A DNA stretch of 64,000 bases, taken from NCBI GenBank assembly GCA_035541215.1, contig DATKNV010000206.1, positions 1-64,000 on the forward strand, given 5' to 3'. Source of the DNA: DASZHJ01 sp035541215. Lineage in GTDB: Bacteria; Pseudomonadota; Alphaproteobacteria; ATCC43930; CGMCC-115725. Numbering within the stretch: position 1 is the first letter of the stretch; the number at the start of each line of letters is the position of its first letter. Below the pieces are notes generated by a model. It saw only the letters and a program-made list of their open reading frames with translations. It did no database searches and had not been told where the DNA came from. This document shows positions 59,606-64,000 of this stretch, piece after piece. Both the position numbers and the translations under genes were made by a program.

Positions 59606-60865
59606 ATGAACGACCTCGCTCAAACCGGCTCCGGCGCGCCTGCACAGTCGCCAGCCCCTGAAGGCGCCAGAACCCTGCGCCGCCCGCCGCGCCGCCGCCG
59701 CGCGGTGGCGCTGCTCCTACTCGCATTGGTCGCGATCGCCGGCGTCGCGGGCGCGCTCTGGTGGAAATCCCGGGGCGGCGAGGCCGTGCGCTACGTCGCC
59801 GCGCCCGTGAATCGCGGCGCCGTCACGCGGACCGTCACCGCGACCGGCACCGTCAACCCAGAGCTCACGATCATCATCGGCTCCTATGTCTCGGGCGTCA
59901 TCCAGGAGCTCTACTGCGACTACAACACGCGCGTGACCAAGGGGCAGATTTGCGCGCGGATCGACCAGCGCCCCTATCAGACCGTCGTCGACCAGGCCAA
60001 AGCCAACCTCGAGGTCGCGAAGGCGCAGCACGAGAAGGACCTCGCGGCCCTCGACTACGCCAAGGCCAATTACGATCGCCAGCAATACCTCGTGGAGCGC
60101 AAGACGGTCTCGCAGGACGTGGCGGACAATGCGAGGAGCGTCTACCGCGCGGCCGCGGCCCAAGTCGACCTGAGCGCGGCGCAGATCCAGCAGCGCCAGG
60201 CCGAGCTCGCGACCGCGCAGGTCAATCTCGACTACACCAACATCGTCTCGCCCGTCGACGGCACGGTCGTCTCGCGCAACGTGACGATGGGGCAGACGGT
60301 CGCAGCGAGCTTCCAGACGCCGACGCTGTTCCTGATCGCGACGGACCTCACGCGGATGCAGGTCGACACCAACGTCAGCGAGAGCGACATCGGCGGAATC
60401 AAGGAAGGCAACTCCGCGACCTTCACCGTCGACGCCTTCCCGAACCGCACCTTCCGCGGCACGGTATCCCAGGTGCGGCAGTCCCCGCAGACCGCGCAGA
60501 ACGTCGTGACCTACGACGTCGTCGTGAGCGTCGACAACTCCGATCTCGCGCTCAAGCCCGGCATGACCGCCTCGACGCGCGTGGTCGTGGACCAGCGAGC
60601 CGATGCCCTCCGCGTGCCGAACCAGGCCGTGCGCTACGTCCCCGGCGGTCTCGCCGGCGCCGAGACGGGCCTCGTTCCGGTCGGCACCGGCCAGACGCGG
60701 CTCTGGCTGCTGCGCGAGGGCACCGCTGTCCCCGTCATCGTGACGCTCGGCCTCGACGACGACAGCTTTACCGAGATCGTCAAGGGCGACCTCAAGCCCG
60801 GCGATCAGGTGATCGTCGCGGAGCAGCGCAACGGCGGCCAGGGGACGCCGGCGGTTCAGCGCTAG
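59606..60865 (+). CDS. MacA-like periplasmic adaptor (membrane fusion protein)
   Basis: 419 residues from ATG 59606; in-frame ATGs at 59570 and 59594 are alternatives and none has a clear RBS. A basic N-terminus is followed by one membrane helix (~36-53). Adaptor features: VTATGTVNPELTIIIGSYVS, a coiled-coil hairpin ~115-195 (AKANLEVAKAQHEKDLAALD; RQAELATAQVNLDY), and the lipoyl/barrel half with PVDGTVVSRNVTMGQTV. It links the MacB-like ABC exporter to an outer-membrane channel. macB follows after nine bases. Confidence 0.88.
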   Translation: MNDLAQTGSGAPAQSPAPEGARTLRRPPRRRRAVALLLLALVAIAGVAGALWWKSRGGEAVRYVAAPVNRGAVTRTVTATGTVNPELTIIIGSYVSGVIQELYCDYNTRVTKGQICARIDQRPYQTVVDQAKANLEVAKAQHEKDLAALDYAKANYDRQQYLVERKTVSQDVADNARSVYRAAAAQVDLSAAQIQQRQAELATAQVNLDYTNIVSPVDGTVVSRNVTMGQTVAASFQTPTLFLIATDLTRMQVDTNVSESDIGGIKEGNSATFTVDAFPNRTFRGTVSQVRQSPQTAQNVVTYDVVVSVDNSDLALKPGMTASTRVVVDQRADALRVPNQAVRYVPGGLAGAETGLVPVGTGQTRLWLLREGTAVPVIVTLGLDDDSFTEIVKGDLKPGDQVIVAEQRNGGQGTPAVQR

Positions 60866-60874
60866 AGACGCTGC

Positions 60875-62953
60875 ATGACCGAGCCCATCCTCAAGGTCGA
60901 GAACGTCGCGCGCACATATCTCGTCGGCGACATGGAGGTGCGGGCGCTGCGCGGCGTGAGCCTCAGCGTCGAGGCCGGCGAGTTCGTGGCGATCATGGGC
61001 GCCTCGGGCTCGGGCAAGTCGACGCTGATGTCGATCCTGGGCTGCCTCGACCGGCCCAGCAGCGGGCGGCTGCTGCTCTCGGGCGTCGACGTGACGGCGC
61101 TCGACGAGGTCGAGCTCGCGCGCATCCGCAGCGAGCGCATCGGCTTCGTCTTCCAGAGCTTCAACCTTCTGCCGCGCACCAGCGCGCTCGAGAACGTGGG
61201 CCTGCCGCTCTATTACGTGGCGGGCCGGTCCGCGCATGCCGCCGCGCGCCAGGAGCGGGCGAGGGCAGCGCTCCGGCTCCTCGGCTTGAGTGAGGTCGAG
61301 CGCAACACGCCGGGCCAGCTTTCGGGCGGCCAGCAGCAGCGCGTCGCAATCGCACGCGCGCTCATCAACGAGCCGCAGCTCCTGCTCGCGGACGAGCCCA
61401 CGGGCAATCTCGACACCCGCACCTCGCACGAGATCATGGAGACGCTGGTGCGGCTCAACCGCGAGCGCGGCCTCACCGTCGTCGTGGTGACGCACGAGAC
61501 CGATATCGCCGCCTATGCCGACCGAGTCATTACGGTGCGCGACGGGCTCGTGGTCTCGGACGAGAGGACGCGCGAGCGCCGGGCCCCGCCGCCGGCGGCT
61601 CCGGCGCCGCTCGAGGCGGGAAGAGCGGGGCCCTTCGCGTTCCTGCGGGGCTTCGGGCTCATGATCCTGATGACTGCGGCGCAGGCGATCGGGCGCAACA
61701 AGATGCGCTCCGCCCTCACCATGCTCGGCGTCTTCATCGGCGTCGCGGCCTTGATCGCGATGGTCGCGGTGGGGCAGGGCGCCAACGAGATGGTACGCAA
61801 GCAGATCGAGAGCCTCGGCACCAACATGGTGGTCGTGCTCCCGGGCGCGCTCACCAGCGGCGGCATGCGCGCGGGCTTCGGGAGCGCCAGCACGCTCACG
61901 GTCGAGGACGCGCGCGCGATCCGCCGCGAGGCATCGGCGGTGGCTAAGGTCGGCTACCTCATCTGCCAGCAGGGACAGGTGCAATACGCGGGCCAGAACT
62001 GGACCACGGTGATCCAGGGCGTGAGCTTCAACTATCCGCCGATCACGAACTGGCGGATCGGCGCGGGTCGCGCGATCGGCGCGGAGGACGAGAGCAAGGC
62101 CGCGCTCGTCGCCGTCATCGGCCAGACCGTCTACCGCCAGCTCTTCAGCCCCTACGAGAATCCCGTCGGCGCCTACATCCAGGTGAAGGGCGTACCGCTC
62201 CGCGTGATCGGCGTGCTCGCAGCCAAGGGGCAGTCGCCCTTCGGCCAGGACCAGGACGATCTCGTGATGATCCCCTTCACCACGGCGGAGCGGAAGGTGC
62301 TGGGCGTCGCCGCGCCGAGCCAGGCGCAGACGCCGCTCAACTGGAGCTACCCGCCGGAGCCCAACCCCTACAATCTGCGTCCGCACATCACGGGCTACGT
62401 CAACTTCATCTTCGTGCAAGCCGAGACCCCCGCGCTCGTGCAGACGGCGATCCAGCAGCTCTCCTCGGTGCTCGACCGACGGCACAAGCTCAAGCCCGGC
62501 GAGGTCAAGGACTACGACACGAGGAACCTGAGCCAGTACGTCGAGACGGCCGAGAGCAGCAGCCGCGTCATGGCGCTGCTCCTGGCCGCCGTTGCCTCGA
62601 TCTCGCTCCTGGTGGGCGGGATCGGCATCATGAACATCCTGCTGGTCTCGGTGACGGAGCGCACGCGCGAGATCGGGCTGCGCATGGCGATCGGCGCGCG
62701 CCGGCTCCACGTCCTGCTGCAATTCCTCGCGGAGGCCGTGTTCCTGAGCGTGAGCGGCGGCCTCGCGGGGATCGTCATGGGCGCGGCGCTCTCGGCGGGG
62801 ATTGCCGAGGCTTTCGGCTGGTCGACGCCCTTCTCGCCGAGCGCCGTCGCCGGCGGCTTCGCCTTCGCCGCCGCGGTCGGCATCTTCTTCGGCTATTACC
62901 CCGCGCGCAAAGCCGCGCACCTCGATCCGATCGAGGCGCTCAGATACGAGTGA
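60875..62953 (+). CDS. MacB-type ABC exporter, fused ATPase and permease
   Basis: 692 residues. N-terminal ATPase ~1-235: Walker A GASGSGKSTL, signature LSGGQQQRVAIARAL, Walker B LLLADEPTGNLD. A linker leads to the four-helix MacB permease (first helix ~270; large periplasmic domain ~300-560; FtsX-like end with GGIGIMNILLVSVTERTREI and YYPARKAAHLDPIEALRYE). It works as a mechanotransmission pump with the adaptor encoded upstream. Substrate (antibiotic, peptide or siderophore) cannot be told. The TolC partner is not in the window. Confidence 0.9.
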   Translation: MTEPILKVENVARTYLVGDMEVRALRGVSLSVEAGEFVAIMGASGSGKSTLMSILGCLDRPSSGRLLLSGVDVTALDEVELARIRSERIGFVFQSFNLLPRTSALENVGLPLYYVAGRSAHAAARQERARAALRLLGLSEVERNTPGQLSGGQQQRVAIARALINEPQLLLADEPTGNLDTRTSHEIMETLVRLNRERGLTVVVVTHETDIAAYADRVITVRDGLVVSDERTRERRAPPPAAPAPLEAGRAGPFAFLRGFGLMILMTAAQAIGRNKMRSALTMLGVFIGVAALIAMVAVGQGANEMVRKQIESLGTNMVVVLPGALTSGGMRAGFGSASTLTVEDARAIRREASAVAKVGYLICQQGQVQYAGQNWTTVIQGVSFNYPPITNWRIGAGRAIGAEDESKAALVAVIGQTVYRQLFSPYENPVGAYIQVKGVPLRVIGVLAAKGQSPFGQDQDDLVMIPFTTAERKVLGVAAPSQAQTPLNWSYPPEPNPYNLRPHITGYVNFIFVQAETPALVQTAIQQLSSVLDRRHKLKPGEVKDYDTRNLSQYVETAESSSRVMALLLAAVASISLLVGGIGIMNILLVSVTERTREIGLRMAIGARRLHVLLQFLAEAVFLSVSGGLAGIVMGAALSAGIAEAFGWSTPFSPSAVAGGFAFAAAVGIFFGYYPARKAAHLDPIEALRYE

Positions 62954-62998
62954 GCGGGAGGCGCTCTAGCCTCGTCGATGCAAAAACGCCCCCGCGCC

Positions 62999-63481
62999 TC
63001 ACCTGGGCCAAGCTTTACGCGCGATGCCGGGCAGGCCGCTCCACCAACCGGCCCAGGCGGCGCTCGCGAGCCGCATGAGCTTCCAGGATTCGGAGGTGTA
63101 GTACGCGGCCGTCTCGCGGGCGAATGACGACTGTGCCGCGATGGCCTCCATCGGTGTCCGGCATCGGCCGAAGGTCTCGGCCAAGGCGGCCGTCCGACGC
63201 AGGCGCTCGCCGCTGAACGCCATCAGCTCCCGGACGAATGCGGCACAGCCGTCGAATCCGGGCTGGTCGCGCTCCTCCTGGCGGATAGCGTCGGCTGGGG
63301 CCTCCGCCGCGAGCTCGGCTGCGGCTGGCGCGGCCTCGGCGGCCGGCTTCTCGCGCCGGCGGCGGTGTGGCGCCCGCGGTGGCATTGTCGGCGCCTCCGC
63401 TTCGGGCGCGGGCGGCGCCTCGCCGGTCGCCGCGACCAGGGACGCACGGCCCGTGCCCAAGAGGCTAGGCCGTTTGGCCAT
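62999..63481 (-). CDS. Phasin-domain protein coupled to a ParA ATPase
   Basis: 160 residues. The N-terminal ~75 residues are Ala/Pro/Glu-rich and disordered, starting with a basic MAKRPSLLGTGRASL segment and containing an RRRRE patch near 40-45. Residues ~78-150 (FVRELMAFSGERLRRTAALA, CRTPMEAIAAQSSFARETAA) fit the amphipathic helical phasin fold of polyhydroxyalkanoate granule coat proteins. The start lies 17 bases inside the upstream parA, so both are made together. Probably a granule-bound adaptor for the ParA; granule role is inference. Confidence 0.65.
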   Translation of the reverse strand: MAKRPSLLGTGRASLVAATGEAPPAPEAEAPTMPPRAPHRRRREKPAAEAAPAAAELAAEAPADAIRQEERDQPGFDGCAAFVRELMAFSGERLRRTAALAETFGRCRTPMEAIAAQSSFARETAAYYTSESWKLMRLASAAWAGWWSGLPGIARKAWPR

Positions 63482-64000
63482 TGCGGAGCATCCTGCGGAC
63501 GACGGCGGCGAGGACCTGGATATCGGTGTGCGCGTCGCTGTTGCGGGCGTAGGCGCCGATCCAGCGCCCGGCGGTGAAGCAATCGACGAAGGCCGTGCGC
63601 TGGCGGACTATCGGTCCCACGGGCTCGCCGAACTCGTGCAGCACCGCTTCGATCTCCTTGCCCGAGGCGGTGCGCCGGTCGACCCGACTCGGCACCAGGA
63701 GCACCTTCGGCCCCCTGTCTCCGCGCTGCTCGCGGGCCGCGCGCACCAGGGCGAGCGCCTTGCCGGTCGCCATGATGTCGGCGGTCGAGGCGAGCGCGGG
63801 GATCAGGATGACGTCGGCGATGTCGATGATGGCGCGCGTGGTGCCGCCGATCTGCGGCGGGGCGTCGATCACCACGATCTCCGACGGGAAGGCCGCAATC
63901 TCCTTCGCCCAGAGCCCGGGATCGGCGCCAGGCGTCGCGGGCTTGAGCACGATCGGATAGTCGCCCCGCCCCACCCAGTAGCTTGCGGTGCCTTGCTCGT
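63465..64000 (-). CDS. ParA/MinD-family ATPase (5' end beyond window)
   Basis: About 178 C-terminal codons are visible; the frame stays open to base 64000, so the start and Walker A motif lie outside. The first visible residues EQGTASYW correspond to the ParA Walker A' D-x-D-x-QGT segment. Walker B is IVVIDAPPQIGG, and VLLVPSRVDRRTASGKEIEA is family-typical. It differs from the ParA at 47185 and is coupled to a phasin-domain gene. A cargo-positioning (McdA-like) role is plausible. Confidence 0.85.
   Translation of the reverse strand, partial: EQGTASYWVGRGDYPIVLKPATPGADPGLWAKEIAAFPSEIVVIDAPPQIGGTTRAIIDIADVILIPALASTADIMATGKALALVRAAREQRGDRGPKVLLVPSRVDRRTASGKEIEAVLHEFGEPVGPIVRQRTAFVDCFTAGRWIGAYARNSDAHTDIQVLAAVVRRMLRNGQTA

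Noticed and set aside
59717..62920. 1067-codon open frame on the minus strand
   Set aside because: Lies antisense to the macA-macB genes, with low-complexity Arg/Asp/His composition and no recognisable motif.

Overview
GC-rich chromosomal DNA of an alphaproteobacterium. The evidence is the S10/spc/alpha ribosomal order rplF-rplR-rpsE-rpmD-rplO-secY-adk-rpsM-rpsK-rpoA-rplQ, an Atp12-type F1 assembly chaperone, a linked pccB/pccA/acylphosphatase set, a maeB-type malic enzyme with a phosphotransacetylase-like tail, isovaleryl-CoA dehydrogenase and a phasin-domain protein. The genus cannot be fixed from the sequence; Rhodospirillales or Hyphomicrobiales relatives are plausible. Genes are densely packed, often with ATGA/GTGA overlaps.

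Layout. 1-7115: ribosomal protein/secY/adk/rpoA cluster (the first gene is cut by the window edge) with a near-consensus sigma70 promoter before rpsM. 7132-9166: secreted hydrolase-like protein, a broken toxin-antitoxin pair and a lipoprotein. 9176-11349: EfeO-like imelysin protein plus dihaem peroxidase behind a Fur-like box. 11571-19490: a CadC-like transcription factor divergent from a lipoprotein/membrane-protein set and a TPR-associated TRAP transporter (TatT, DctP, fused DctQM). 19457-23572: TetR repressor and a giant LplT-PlsC-acyl-ACP synthetase fusion with a palindromic operator. 23588-25512: J-like and DUF1266 pair. 25646-33559: metal island (DUF1007, RcnA-like permease, Zur box, znuACB, cobalamin riboswitch with NiCoT cobalt/nickel permease, Sco1, PCuAC, ferritin-like protein).

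33583-44608: mainly minus-strand housekeeping block (PAP2, acyP, pccA, pccB, atp12, rluC, rarA, degQ). It carries an inverted-repeat-bounded insertion with a GxxExxY (PDDEXK-like) gene between pccB and pccA; a second, gene-less copy of the same repeat unit lies just upstream of degQ. 44866-47877: glycosyltransferase-like gene and a ParA / ribbon-helix-helix / PAS-like operon. 48082-50162: WXXGXW protein, lipB, tRNA-Leu(GAG) and a WD40 gene remnant. 50473-53980: GT2 glycosyltransferase, methyltransferase and polytopic membrane protein. 54045-62953: malic enzyme, RDD protein, Spy-like protein, isovaleryl-CoA dehydrogenase, an unknown secreted protein and a MacAB-type exporter. 62999-64000: a phasin-domain protein translationally coupled to a second ParA ATPase that runs off the window.

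Most unusual content: the two ParA loci with different partner proteins (the ParA-phasin pair could position polyhydroxyalkanoate granules); the paired autonomous/non-autonomous repeat elements, one in the pcc operon and one at a likely inversion boundary; a palindromic repeat inserted in frame in a metal permease gene; and a TRAP operon with three unrecognised companion proteins under a CadC-like regulator.
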